64,000 nucleotides of DNA from Wenjunlia vitaminophila DSM 41686. GTDB taxonomy: Bacteria > Actinomycetota > Actinomycetes > Streptomycetales > Streptomycetaceae. The stretch is from NCBI RefSeq assembly GCF_000380165.1, contig NZ_KB904670.1, forward strand, positions 227 to 64,226, given 5' to 3'. The position numbers and the translations under genes are program-made. The notes beneath the pieces were generated by a model. That model had not been told where the DNA came from, searched no databases, and worked only from the letters and a program-made list of their open reading frames with translations. This document shows positions 36,752 to 44,645 of this stretch, one piece after another (positions within the stretch are counted from its first letter, which is position 1; every line of letters starts with the position of its first letter).

Positions 36752-37834
36752 ATGACCGCCGTCAGTCCGACCCCCTCCGCCCCCCAGGGCGAAGACCCCC
36801 AGCCGGGCCGGATCATGTCCGGGGAGATGGCCGAGCAGCCAGCCGTGCTGCAACGCATCCTCGACACCGGGGCCCCCCGGATCCACGAGGTGGCCACCGC
36901 CATAGCCGCCCGCAACCCCCGGTTCGTCCTGCTCACCGCCCGCGGCACCTCGGACAACGCCGCCCTCTACACCAAGTACCTGATCGAGGTCGTGCTGGGG
37001 CTGCCGGCCGGACTGACCTCGATGTCCACCACCACCGCCTACGGCGCCGAGCAGGACCTGCGGGACTGCCTGGTGATCAGCGTCAGCCAGTCCGGCGGCT
37101 CCCCGGACCTGCTGGCCTCCACCCAGGCCGCCCGGAAGGCCGGCGCGATCACCCTGGCGGTCACCAACAACCCGGACTCGCCGCTGGCCGAGGCGGCCGA
37201 GTTCCACATCGACGTGCTCGCCGGGCCGGAGAAGGCCCTCCCGGCGACCAAGACCTACACCGCCGAGCTGCTGGCCCTGTACCTGTTCGTGCAGGGGATG
37301 CGGGGAAGTGACGGCACCGCGGCCAAGGCGCTTCCGGAACTCGCCGCGGGCGTGCTGTCCCGGCGGGACGAGGTGCGCGAGCTGGCCCAGCGCTACCGCT
37401 TCGCCCAGCGGCTGGTGATCACGTCCCGCGGCTACGGCTACCCCACCGCCCGGGAGGCCGCCCTGAAGCTGATGGAGACCACTTACATCCCGGCCACCCC
37501 CTTCTCGGGGGCGGACCTGCTGCACGGCCCGCTGGCGATGGTGGACAACGTCTCCCCGGTCATCGCCATCGTCCCCGAGGGGCGTGCCGGTACGGCCCTC
37601 CAACCCGTCCTCGACCGCCTCCGCGGGCGCGGCGCCGACCTGGTGGTGGTCGGGCAGCGGGAACAGGTCGCGGCGGCGAGCGGCGGCTTCGTGCTCCCCT
37701 CCGGCGTCGCCGAGGAGGTGCAGCCGGTCCTGGAGATCCTGCCGCTCCAGCAACTCGCCTACGAGGTGACGGTCGCCCGTGGCCAGGACCCCGACGCCCC
37801 CCGCGCACTGGCCAAGGTCACCGAGACCCACTGA
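36752..37834 (+). CDS. SIS-domain amino-sugar-phosphate isomerase/deaminase (NagB-II/GlmS-C-like)
   Basis: A 360-residue protein with two SIS domains, like the isomerase half of GlmS without the glutaminase. Motifs are ILLTARGTSDNAALYTKYL-type LTARGTSDNAA, SVSQSGGSPDLL, TKTYTAELLALYLF and PFSGADLLHGPLAMV. Members deaminate glucosamine-6-phosphate (NagB-II) or act on related sugars. Placed after the das operon and GH3, it would send the sugar to fructose-6-phosphate. ATG 36752 has GAGG seven bases upstream. Confidence 0.85.
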   Translation: MTAVSPTPSAPQGEDPQPGRIMSGEMAEQPAVLQRILDTGAPRIHEVATAIAARNPRFVLLTARGTSDNAALYTKYLIEVVLGLPAGLTSMSTTTAYGAEQDLRDCLVISVSQSGGSPDLLASTQAARKAGAITLAVTNNPDSPLAEAAEFHIDVLAGPEKALPATKTYTAELLALYLFVQGMRGSDGTAAKALPELAAGVLSRRDEVRELAQRYRFAQRLVITSRGYGYPTAREAALKLMETTYIPATPFSGADLLHGPLAMVDNVSPVIAIVPEGRAGTALQPVLDRLRGRGADLVVVGQREQVAAASGGFVLPSGVAEEVQPVLEILPLQQLAYEVTVARGQDPDAPRALAKVTETH

Positions 37835-37933
37835 CGCCGAGCGTTCGCGCCCGTCCCCGGCACACCCCAGCGGGTGGGCACCGGGGACGGGCTCGAACGT
37901 TTCGGGGGCCACCACGGGTCCCGCGGCACGACG

Positions 37934-38125
37934 CCCCGCCCCGGGAACGGTCGCGGGCACGACAAAGGCCCGCCCCTGGGGGCGGTGAAGCACGATGAAC
38001 GGCCCGCCCCTGGGAACGCTCGCGGGCACGGCGATGGCCCGCCCCTGGGACGGTCGCGGGCAACGGCGATGGCCCGCCCCTGGGGCGGTCGCAGGCACGG
38101 CGATGGCCCGCCCCTGGGGCGGTGG
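37934..38125 (+). repeat. Degenerate tandem repeat array, 34-35-bp unit
   Basis: About five and a half copies of a unit with the core CCCGCCCCTGGG followed by a GGTCGCGGGCACGGCGATGG-like tail. Core starts at 37969, 38003, 38038, 38073 and 38107 give periods of 34, 35, 35 and 34. The alternating length is incompatible with a coding repeat. Cores followed by GGCGG form the small hairpin CCGCCCC/GGGGCGG. It lies in the 586-base gap between the SIS gene and the sensor kinase; the rest of that gap holds only the dre-like box. Confidence 0.85.
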
Positions 38126-38355
38126 GCGGGGAGACGGGTGGGCGGGCGAACTACGGGCCGCGGCGCCGGAGCAGGACCCTCAACCTGCCCGGCACCGCAG
38201 CCCGGAGCCGACGCCGGCCGCCGCGTCCGCGGGGTGTGCGGGCCCCGCGGCGCGTGTGCGACCGACTGGGGAGGCAGGTGCGCGGTCAGGGCATGAGGCG
38301 CGCCCGCCCCCGATCCACCCGCCTGTGCGGTGGGGGTGGAGGTCAACGAGTCCAT

Positions 38356-38371
38356 TGTGGACTAGACCAAT
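38356..38371 (+). promoter_or_regulatory. dre-like box upstream of the sensor kinase
   Basis: TGTGGACTAGACCAAT matches 12 of 16 positions of the DasR consensus, with CTAGACCA intact, 50 bases before the kinase start. It suggests DasR input to the kinase gene. Confidence 0.5.
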
Positions 38372-38420
38372 TGGTGCTGTCCAGATGCCACGTGGCCGAA
38401 TCCGAGTACCCTGGCGTTCC

Positions 38421-39917
38421 GTGCCATCCATGAACGACCTCGTGCGCCAGCACACCGCGCTCAGCGACTCCGACCTGGAGTGGCTGCACCTGCTGGTGTC
38501 CGAATGGCAGCTACTCTCCGACCTGTCCTTCGCCGACCTCGTGCTCTGGGTCCCCACCAAGGACGGCACCCGTTACGTATCGGTCGCCCAGATGCGGCCC
38601 AACACGGGCCCCACCTCCTACCAGGACGACATGGTCGGCCACCTGGTGCCCCGTGGCCGGCGCCCACTGCTCGACGCGGCGCTGGACGAGGGGCGGATCG
38701 TCCGCGAGGGCGACCCGGAGTGGCGCGAGGAGGTGCCCGTCCGGGTCGAGTCCATCCCGGTCCGCCGAGAGGGACAGGTGCTCGGCGTCATCGCGAGGAA
38801 CACCAACCTGCTCACCGTGCGCACCCCGAGTCGGCTGGAGCTCACCTACCTCCAGAGCGCCTCGGACCTCGCCCAGATGATCGCTGCAGGATCGTTCCCC
38901 TTCTCCGGCGAGCAGGTGGACATGGACGCCTCCCCTCGGGTCGGCGACGGCCTGCTGCGCCTGGACGCCGACGGGCTGGTGCAGTACGCCAGCCCCAACG
39001 CGCTGTCCGCCTACCACCGCCTCGGGCTCGCCGCCGACCTGGTCGGCCAGCACCTGGGCCGGGTCACCGCGGAGCTCGCCCCCTCCCGGGGGCCGGTGGA
39101 CGAAGCACTGGTCAAGCTGGCCAGCGGCTGGGCCCCGCGGGAGGCGGAGGTGGAGGGTCAGGAGTGCGTCATCCAGCTCCGCACCATCCCGCTGAAGCCC
39201 AAGGGGGAACGCATCGGCTCCCTCGTGCTCTGCCGCGACGTCACCGAGCTGCGCCGCAGGGAACGCGAACTGATCACCAAGGACGCCACCATCCGGGAGA
39301 TCCACCACCGGGTGAAGAACAACCTCCAGACCGTCGCCGCGCTGCTCAGGCTCCAGGCGAGGCGGCTGGACTCGGCTCCGGCCAGGGCGGCCCTGGAGGA
39401 GGCGGTGCGCCGGGTGGGCTCCATCGCCATCGTCCACGAGACGCTCTCCCAGACCCTGGACGAGCGCGTGGAGTTCGACTCCATCGTGGACCGGCTCCTG
39501 GCCATGGTCACCGAGCTGTCCCCGGGGCTGGTCACCGGACGCCGCACGGGGAGGTTCGGGGTCCTCACCGCCGAGGTCGCCACGCCGCTGGCGATGGTCC
39601 TCACCGAGCTGCTGCAGAACGCCCTGGAGCACGGGTTCGCGCCGGGGGAGCCGGGGACCCTGGAGGTCGGCGCGGTGCGCGGCAGGGCGGCCGTCTCCGA
39701 CGGACCCCAGGGGACGGCCCGGGACAAGCTGCTGATCACCGTCCGGGACACCGGGCGGGGCATCCCCGCCGGGTTCGACCCGCAGACGTCGGGCAGCCTC
39801 GGCCTGCAGATCGTCCGCACCCTGGTGGTGGGCGAGCTCGGCGGCAGCTTCCAGATGGTGCCGGACCCCGAGGGCGGCACCCGCGTCCTGCTGGACCTGA
39901 TGATCGACGGGAGTTGA
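38421..39917 (+). CDS. PdtaS-like cytosolic sensor histidine kinase
   Basis: A 498-residue soluble kinase. An N-terminal GAF-like sensing domain spans about residues 8-145, PAS about 170-285, HisKA_2 about 290-365 with IREIHHRVKNNLQTVAALLR, then a HATPase domain with LTELLQNALEHGF, DTGRGIP and GSLGLQIVRTL. It matches mycobacterial PdtaS and its Streptomyces homologue next to wblE; the partner is usually an ANTAR RNA-binding response regulator encoded elsewhere. GTG (VPSMNDLVRQH) is the conserved start, with TACCCT ending eight bases upstream and no ribosome site, so the transcript is probably leaderless. Confidence 0.9.
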   Translation: MPSMNDLVRQHTALSDSDLEWLHLLVSEWQLLSDLSFADLVLWVPTKDGTRYVSVAQMRPNTGPTSYQDDMVGHLVPRGRRPLLDAALDEGRIVREGDPEWREEVPVRVESIPVRREGQVLGVIARNTNLLTVRTPSRLELTYLQSASDLAQMIAAGSFPFSGEQVDMDASPRVGDGLLRLDADGLVQYASPNALSAYHRLGLAADLVGQHLGRVTAELAPSRGPVDEALVKLASGWAPREAEVEGQECVIQLRTIPLKPKGERIGSLVLCRDVTELRRRERELITKDATIREIHHRVKNNLQTVAALLRLQARRLDSAPARAALEEAVRRVGSIAIVHETLSQTLDERVEFDSIVDRLLAMVTELSPGLVTGRRTGRFGVLTAEVATPLAMVLTELLQNALEHGFAPGEPGTLEVGAVRGRAAVSDGPQGTARDKLLITVRDTGRGIPAGFDPQTSGSLGLQIVRTLVVGELGGSFQMVPDPEGGTRVLLDLMIDGS

Positions 39918-39959
39918 CCCCCGGCCCGTCCCGGGTGCCCGCACCGGGCCCGGACACAC

Positions 39960-39992
39960 CACCGGCCCCGACCTGGGGGGTCGGGGCCGGTG
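39960..39992. terminator. Bidirectional terminator between the kinase and whiB
   Basis: A 14-bp perfect stem, CACCGGCCCCGACC / GGTCGGGGCCGGTG, with loop TGGGG, between convergent genes. Confidence 0.85.
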
Positions 39993-40097
39993 TGGCGGTA
40001 CAGGTGCTACGTGTGCGTGGTGCTCGCGCTGCTGGCTCGGGGGTGGGGCATTCCGTGAGGTACGTCCCAGGCAAGCGCTGCGGGTGGCGACCGTTCG

Positions 40098-40355
40098 TCA
40101 GGCGCTGTTGCTGCGCGCCCGGTTGCGGGCGGCGCGGCGCTTCATCGCGCGACGCTCGTCCTCGCTCATGCCGCCCCACACACCGGCGTCCTGCCCGGAC
40201 TCCAGTGCCCACTGGAGGCACTGGTCCATGACCGGGCAACGCCGGCAGACAGCCTTGGCTTCCTCGATCTGCAGCAGCGCAGGACCAGTGTTGCCGATGG
40301 GGAAGAAAAGCTCGGGGTCTTCCTCGCGGCACACAGCGCGGTGGCGCCAGTCCAT
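40098..40355 (-). CDS. wblE: WhiB-family iron-sulfur regulator (WblE/WhiB1 type)
   Basis: An 85-residue WhiB protein with four Fe-S cysteines (AVC at 9, VCRRC at 37 and 40, QC at 46), the GVWGGMSEDERR turn and a basic C-terminus. It corresponds to WblE of Streptomyces and the essential, nitric-oxide-sensitive WhiB1 of Mycobacterium, which binds the primary sigma factor. The ATG has GGAG six bases upstream. A CRP-like palindrome lies 55-68 bases before the start. The neighbouring kinase is conserved with it. Confidence 0.93.
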   Translation of the reverse strand: MDWRHRAVCREEDPELFFPIGNTGPALLQIEEAKAVCRRCPVMDQCLQWALESGQDAGVWGGMSEDERRAMKRRAARNRARSNSA

Positions 40356-40683
40356 AGCTGCTCCGTCTCCTCCTGCCGGCGGGGCCTGCCCACCAGCCTG
40401 CTTGTGAATGTGAACGCTTTCACGAATCCCCTCACAAGAGAAGGGCCAACAGCAGGGAACTACCCGCCGTGGTCCCGCGAGGGTGAGGTTGGATTCTGGC
40501 TCATCGGGGTCCCTGAGGGTGACGCCCCGATTGCCAAGTAGAGACTCGCAAACCTCGGCTGCGGATACAACCCCTTCGAGGAATGTTTTTTGGATTCATT
40601 GGTGTCGTCTAGCTCACACCCTTACTTCAATGGGGTGCATACCTGCGTATGAGTTCGAGTCCAAGGGCTTTGCCCCGTTCTAC
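40356..40683. other. whiB upstream region with CRP-like palindrome
   Basis: GTGAACGCTTTCAC (40410-40423) is a near-perfect dyad (GTGAA/TTCAC). It misses one fixed base of the actinomycete CRP pattern GTGN6GNCAC. On the minus strand TTGTGA and TTCACA flank it at 17 bases and could be promoter elements. The rest, to the end of the diacylglycerol-kinase-like gene, contains no supported gene and is less GC-rich than average. Confidence 0.45.
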
Positions 40684-41646
40684 TCACACAATCACACGCA
40701 GTGCTTGCCTTACGCCTGTGAACCTGACGTTACTGCGGAGACCGAGGTGATCACCGTCTACCTGAAAGGGCAGCGGGGTCTGTGCGGTCAGTGTGAATTC
40801 GGACGCATCGTGGACGGACACCACATGCTTGCCCCGGGGCCCGCGGCCCGACGAGGACAACAGTTGGGAACCATAGCGGGCCACCGCGGCCGGCGACAGC
40901 CGAGTGAGCGCCATCACGTCCAGATCGGAGTCGAACGACGCGTCAGGCGAGGCCCAGACAGGGCGGTTACCCAGATACGTCCACGGTGAGGTGTTGGAGA
41001 CGATCGCCACCACCAGACCGGACACCGGGTCCTCACCCGGCCGCTCCAGGGTTATCAACCCGTCCTTGCGGTTCGGGTCGCCCAGGAACTGCCGCACCAC
41101 CTGCCGCACGTACAGCGGCCCGGTGGAACGCCTGCCCTCGGCGCGTTTCCCCTCCACCCGGCCGACCACCGCGGCGTCGAACCCCAGCCCCGCGCAGAAG
41201 GTGAACCAGCGGTCGGCCGCCGACGCCTCGGACGTGCCCGGGACGCCGGTCGCCAGGCCCAGGCCGACACTGCGCTCGCTGCCGGTGCGGAGCGCGTCGA
41301 GCAGCGCACCGGTCGCCTCGACCGCGTCGTTCGGCAGGCCCAGGTTGCGGGCGAACACGTTGGTGTGCCCGCCGGGCACCACCGCGAGCCGGGGCAGGTC
41401 CGGAGCGGGGCCGGCGTGCAGCAGCCCGTTGACCACCTCGTTGACCGTGCCGTCCCCGCCGAGCGCGACCACCAGTTCGATGTCGTCGGACTCCGCTGCC
41501 CGGCGGCCGAGGTCACGGGCGTGGCCCCGGTACTCCGTCGCCGCCACCTCCAACTTCAGGTCACTGGCGAGCGCATGGATCAGGACGTCCCGGGTCCGCG
41601 CGCTCGTGGTCGTTGCTGCCGGGTTCACCACGAGAAGTGCGCGCAT
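40684..41646 (-). CDS. Diacylglycerol/lipid kinase family protein (YegS/DgkB type)
   Basis: A 320-residue lipid kinase. The nucleotide loop is VVALGGDGTVNEVVNGLL (about residue 60), followed by AVVPGGHTNVFARNLG and FCAGLGFDAAVV, family signatures of the DAGK catalytic domain. The C-terminal beta domain ends with PFQVDGDHLG. It probably phosphorylates diacylglycerol or a related lipid at the membrane; the substrate is unproven. ATG 41646 gives the standard MRALLVVNPAATT start. Confidence 0.87.
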   Translation of the reverse strand: MRALLVVNPAATTTSARTRDVLIHALASDLKLEVAATEYRGHARDLGRRAAESDDIELVVALGGDGTVNEVVNGLLHAGPAPDLPRLAVVPGGHTNVFARNLGLPNDAVEATGALLDALRTGSERSVGLGLATGVPGTSEASAADRWFTFCAGLGFDAAVVGRVEGKRAEGRRSTGPLYVRQVVRQFLGDPNRKDGLITLERPGEDPVSGLVVAIVSNTSPWTYLGNRPVWASPDASFDSDLDVMALTRLSPAAVARYGSQLLSSSGRGPRGKHVVSVHDASEFTLTAQTPLPFQVDGDHLGLRSNVRFTGVRQALRVIV

Positions 41647-41759
41647 GGGGGAAGCGTACCGCGACGGTCGGCCCACCCGGCGCCCCGCGACGTGGCCCGG
41701 CGCGGGCCGCGCCGGGGTGCTGGGGCGGGGCCAGGACGGGCGGGCTCTACCCTTGAGGG

Positions 41760-42197
41760 GTGAGCGCGAAGAAGCCCCAGCAGGAGACCCCCGCCCAGGA
41801 CCGAGCCGTGCGGCCGCTGACCGTGACGGTGGCGTGTGCGGTGGCGGCCCTTGAGGGAGCGGTGCTCGCCGCGCTGGCGCTCTTCATGATGGTCGGGGGG
41901 ATCACCGGGTACGCGGACGACCTACGGGCCGCGGAGGCCGGAGGGCTCGCCGTGCTGGCCCTCGCAGCGATGCCGCTGATCGCCGCCCGTGGTCTGTTCC
42001 TGGTCCGGAGCTGGAGCCGCGGGCCGGTCCTGGTCCTCCAGATCATCACGCTGCCGGTCGCCTGGACCATGGTCCAGAACGGCGGCGGCATGGTCGCGGC
42101 GGGGGTGGCCCTCGCCGTCGTCGGCCTCGTCGGCGCCGTGGCGTTGATCCATCCGATGACCACCGAGGCCCTCGGGCGGGCGCCGAGGCCTGAGTGA
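41760..42197 (+). CDS. Small four-helix membrane protein
   Basis: A 145-residue conserved actinobacterial membrane protein. A charged N-terminus (about 18 residues) precedes four hydrophobic helices (TVTVACAVAALEGAVLAALA, LAVLALAAMPLIAARGLFLV, GPVLVLQIITLPVAWTMV, MVAAGVALAVVGLVGAVALI). No catalytic motif. The GTG start is preceded by TACCCT six bases away, suggesting a leaderless message. Function unknown. Confidence 0.78.
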   Translation: MSAKKPQQETPAQDRAVRPLTVTVACAVAALEGAVLAALALFMMVGGITGYADDLRAAEAGGLAVLALAAMPLIAARGLFLVRSWSRGPVLVLQIITLPVAWTMVQNGGGMVAAGVALAVVGLVGAVALIHPMTTEALGRAPRPE

Positions 42198-42233
42198 GCC
42201 GTCGGCGGCCCGTGCGCCCGCCGGCCGGCGGCG

Positions 42234-43277
42234 TCACTCCTCGACCAGCAGCCTCTCCCTGAGCTGGGCCAGGGTGCGGGCGAGCAGCCGCGACACGTGC
42301 ATCTGGGAGATCCCCACTTCCTGGGCGATCTGCGACTGGGTCATGTTCCCGAAGAACCGCAACAGCAGGATCTTCTTCTCCCTGGGCGGCAGTTGCTCAA
42401 GCAGCGGCTTGAGGGACTCCCGGTACTCCACCCCCTCCAGCGCGTCGTCCTCGGCGCCGAGGGTGTCCGCGACGGCCGGCGACTCGTCGTCGGTGTCCGG
42501 CACGTCCAGGGAGAGCGTGCTGTAGGCGTTGGCCGACTCCAGCCCCTCCAACACCTCCTCCTCCGAGATGCCCAGGTGCTCGGCGAGCTCGTGCACGGTC
42601 GGGGCTCGGCCGTGCCGCTGCGAGAGCTCGCCGGTCGCCGAGGTCAGGGACAGCCGCAGCTCCTGGAGCCGGCGCGGAACGCGCACCGCCCAGCCCTTGT
42701 CCCGGAAGTGCCGCTTGATCTCACCGACCACGGTGGGGGTGGCGTAGGTGGAGAACTCCACCCCCCGCTTCGGGTCGAACCGGTCCACGGACTTGATCAG
42801 GCCGATCGTGGCGACCTGGGTGAGGTCGTCGAGCGGCTCCCCGCGGTTGCGGAAGCGGCGGGCCAGGTGCTCGACCAGCGGAAGGTGCATGCGCACCAGT
42901 CGGTTCCGTAGCTCGGCCCGCTCCGCGGAGCCCTCGGGGAGCCTGGCCAGCTCCTCGAAGAGCGCCTTGGCGCCGGTGCGGTCGTGCGCGTCGTGCTGTT
43001 CCATCGGCACCGCCCGCTCCACCCTGCCCACCGGGTCGGCCCTGCCCACCGGGTCGGCGAGGTCCGCCGGGTCACCGCGACCCGGCTGGTCCGGCTGCTC
43101 CGGTCGGCCCGGACGGGCCGCCGGCTCCTGCGCGGGTTGCGTCCGCCCCGTGGCCCGTGGCGGAGGAGTCCCACCACCCTGCCGGCCGACCGGGCGCCCG
43201 CCCGTCCCTGCCTGGGTGGGAAGACGACGCTCGTGACCGTAGGCGACGCGCTCGGCGCTCTGTTCCGTTTCGCTCAC
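42234..43277 (-). CDS. sigH: SigB/SigF-type stress sigma factor (SigH-like)
   Basis: A 347-residue alternative sigma factor. Region 2 is DDLTQVATIGLIKSVDRFDP and FSTYATPTVVGEIKRHFRDK, followed by region 3 (GRAPTVHELAEHLGISEEEV) and region 4 (LPPREKKILLLRFFGNMTQS, IAQEVGISQMHVSRLL). A Pro/Gly/Arg-rich N-terminal extension of about 85 residues precedes the core. Several in-frame starts exist (43340, 43277, 43004); GTG 43277 has GGGGGAG six bases upstream. S. coelicolor SigH is likewise made as several isoforms. It follows an RsbW-like antagonist, as in the sigH locus. Confidence 0.88.
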   Translation of the reverse strand: MSETEQSAERVAYGHERRLPTQAGTGGRPVGRQGGGTPPPRATGRTQPAQEPAARPGRPEQPDQPGRGDPADLADPVGRADPVGRVERAVPMEQHDAHDRTGAKALFEELARLPEGSAERAELRNRLVRMHLPLVEHLARRFRNRGEPLDDLTQVATIGLIKSVDRFDPKRGVEFSTYATPTVVGEIKRHFRDKGWAVRVPRRLQELRLSLTSATGELSQRHGRAPTVHELAEHLGISEEEVLEGLESANAYSTLSLDVPDTDDESPAVADTLGAEDDALEGVEYRESLKPLLEQLPPREKKILLLRFFGNMTQSQIAQEVGISQMHVSRLLARTLAQLRERLLVEE

Positions 43278-43404
43278 GGCGCTCCCCCGTTCCCCTCGGG
43301 TCGAACCGCCGCCCGGTCGGGCGGCGGTGTGGTCGGACACGGTGGTACCGCCGAACGGCGCCGGGCGGCCCCGGCGATCTTGGCGGTGGTCATGACGGTG
43401 GTCC

Positions 43405-43818
43405 TCACGAGTTCCCTGGGCCCGCACCACGTGTCTTGTGCAGGCTGATACTGACGGTTCGGTCCTCGGCCACGCTCGATTCCACCTCACCTGCCAGTGC
43501 GGACAGCACCGTCCAGGCGAAGGTGTCGCGCTCAGGAGCGCGACCGTCGGTGGTGGGTGCCGAAACGGTCACCCGCAGGGCGTTCCCGACCAGGCGGAAG
43601 ACGCACGACAACACACTTCCCGGCACCGCCTGCTGGAGCAGGATGGCGCAGGCCTCGTCCACGGCGATGCGCAGGTCTTCGATCTCGTCGAGGGTGAAGT
43701 CCAAGCGGGCCGCGAGACCGGCGGTCGCCGTCCGCAGTACCGACAGATAGGCCCCTGCCGCGGGTAGCCGGACCTCAACGAAGTCCTGCGTCGCGGCCTC
43801 GCCTGCGATCTGGGACAC
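43405..43818 (-). CDS. RsbW-like anti-sigma factor / serine kinase
   Basis: A 137-residue GHKL ATPase-fold protein of the RsbW type, probably the antagonist of the downstream sigma factor (UshX/PrsH in Streptomyces). The N-box is DEIEDLRIAVDEACAILLQQ, and RDTFAWTVLSALAGEVE is the C-terminal part of the nucleotide domain; the glycine-rich lid is degenerate. The GTG at 43818 is preferred with GGAGG five bases upstream. It precedes sigH by 127 bases on the same strand. No anti-anti-sigma gene is adjacent. Confidence 0.85.
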   Translation of the reverse strand: MSQIAGEAATQDFVEVRLPAAGAYLSVLRTATAGLAARLDFTLDEIEDLRIAVDEACAILLQQAVPGSVLSCVFRLVGNALRVTVSAPTTDGRAPERDTFAWTVLSALAGEVESSVAEDRTVSISLHKTRGAGPGNS

Positions 43819-43966
43819 CCTCACCTCCAAGGTGACGCATGGTGGTTGAGCTGTTCTGGACGGCCGCTGCCCTGGGACTCGGCGAACGCCGTCGGACTGA
43901 CTGGCGGCCCGCCCGGTGCGCACCGCCCAGAGACGCTATCGCGATCCATGCTGCGGTGTCGCCCGG

Positions 43967-43982
43967 ACGGAGCATGCTCCGT
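43967..43982. promoter_or_regulatory. Perfect 16-bp palindrome upstream of rsbW-sigH
   Basis: ACGGAGCATGCTCCGT is fully self-complementary, located about 150 bases before the rsbW start. A dimeric regulator site is likely; its identity is unknown. Confidence 0.55.
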
Positions 43983-43994
43983 ACCTGCGTCCTG

Positions 43995-44007
43995 TCACTC
44001 AGGGTAC
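43995..44007 (-). promoter_or_regulatory. BldD-box-like site upstream of rsbW-sigH
   Basis: TCACTCAGGGTAC fits the BldD consensus TNACNCWGNGTNA with one mismatch at the last fixed base. In S. coelicolor BldD represses sigH, so the location is meaningful. Confidence 0.6.
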
Positions 44008-44156
44008 GTCAATGAGCGCGTACAGTCACAGGGGTTGGCTGACTTCAATTCCGCGTTCGTACTTCGACGCCGTGACACCGGCTCGTTCCGCCGGATCGCC
44101 GGCCGGTGCGGACCCCGGTCGCCGACGGCCCGCGCCGGTGACCGGGGACGGCGCGA

Positions 44157-44185
44157 AACCCCGCCAGAGGGGGAACGGCGGGGTT
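44157..44185 (-). terminator. Hairpin downstream of the DUF397 gene
   Basis: A 9-bp stem, AACCCCGCC / GGCGGGGTT, with an 11-base loop, 24 bases beyond the DUF397 stop on the minus strand. Confidence 0.55.
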
Positions 44186-44208
44186 CCGGCTCGAGCGTGA
44201 ACCGTTGT

Positions 44209-44427
44209 TCAGGGGCGGAACTCGCCCCGGCGGACCGCGTCCACGAACGCGGACCAGGCGACCGCGGGGAAGACCAGCGCCGGCCCCTCGGGGTCCTTGG
44301 AGTCCCGCACGGGGACCAGCCCCGAGGCGGCGTGGGCCGGTGCCCACTCGACGCAACCGCCTCCTCCGCCGTTGCTGTGGGTGGACTTGACCCACTCGGC
44401 GTCGGAGAGGTCAATCCTGCTGTTCAT
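44209..44427 (-). CDS. DUF397 family protein
   Basis: A 72-residue DUF397 protein with the usual pattern: an AEWVKSTHSNGGGGGCVEWAP opening, a VPVRDSKDP turn and a C-terminal FPAVAWSAFVDAVRRGEF helix. DUF397 proteins are actinomycete-specific partners of XRE/DUF5753 regulators (the WhiJ/BldB-type systems) and may act as antagonists. Here the XRE gene is immediately upstream on the same strand. The ATG has GGAGG nine bases upstream. Confidence 0.9.
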   Translation of the reverse strand: MNSRIDLSDAEWVKSTHSNGGGGGCVEWAPAHAASGLVPVRDSKDPEGPALVFPAVAWSAFVDAVRRGEFRP

Positions 44428-44645
44428 CGGTGAGTGCCTCCATTCGGTTCGGGAACGGGCTGCCCGCGCCGAGCCGCTCCGACGGCAACGGACCACCGTC
44501 CAGAGCAGGGCAGCGCGGGCCCGCCCGGGCGGTTTGGGCCCGGGCGGGGTCTGAGTCGGACGCGACCGCGGGGAACGGTGCCCGTCGTGCGGTCGCTCCG
44601 TCGGCGTGGGGACGTGCCCCACCGTGTGGGGAGGAACGGGGTGTT

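Larger units (their letters stand above)
43819..44156. other. Promoter region of the rsbW-sigH unit
   Basis: No gene is supported. It holds the two regulatory sites listed separately (43967-43982 and 43995-44007) upstream of the minus-strand rsbW-sigH genes. A 63-residue open frame from ATG 44011 on the plus strand lacks a ribosome site and family similarity. Confidence 0.5.

Noticed and set aside
37934-38125. CRISPR array
   Set aside because: Repeat units are contiguous and degenerate, with no unique spacers and no cas genes.
44011-44200. 63-residue open frame in the rsbW promoter region
   Set aside because: No ribosome site; it overlaps the dyad sites and shows low-complexity Arg/Pro/Gly content.
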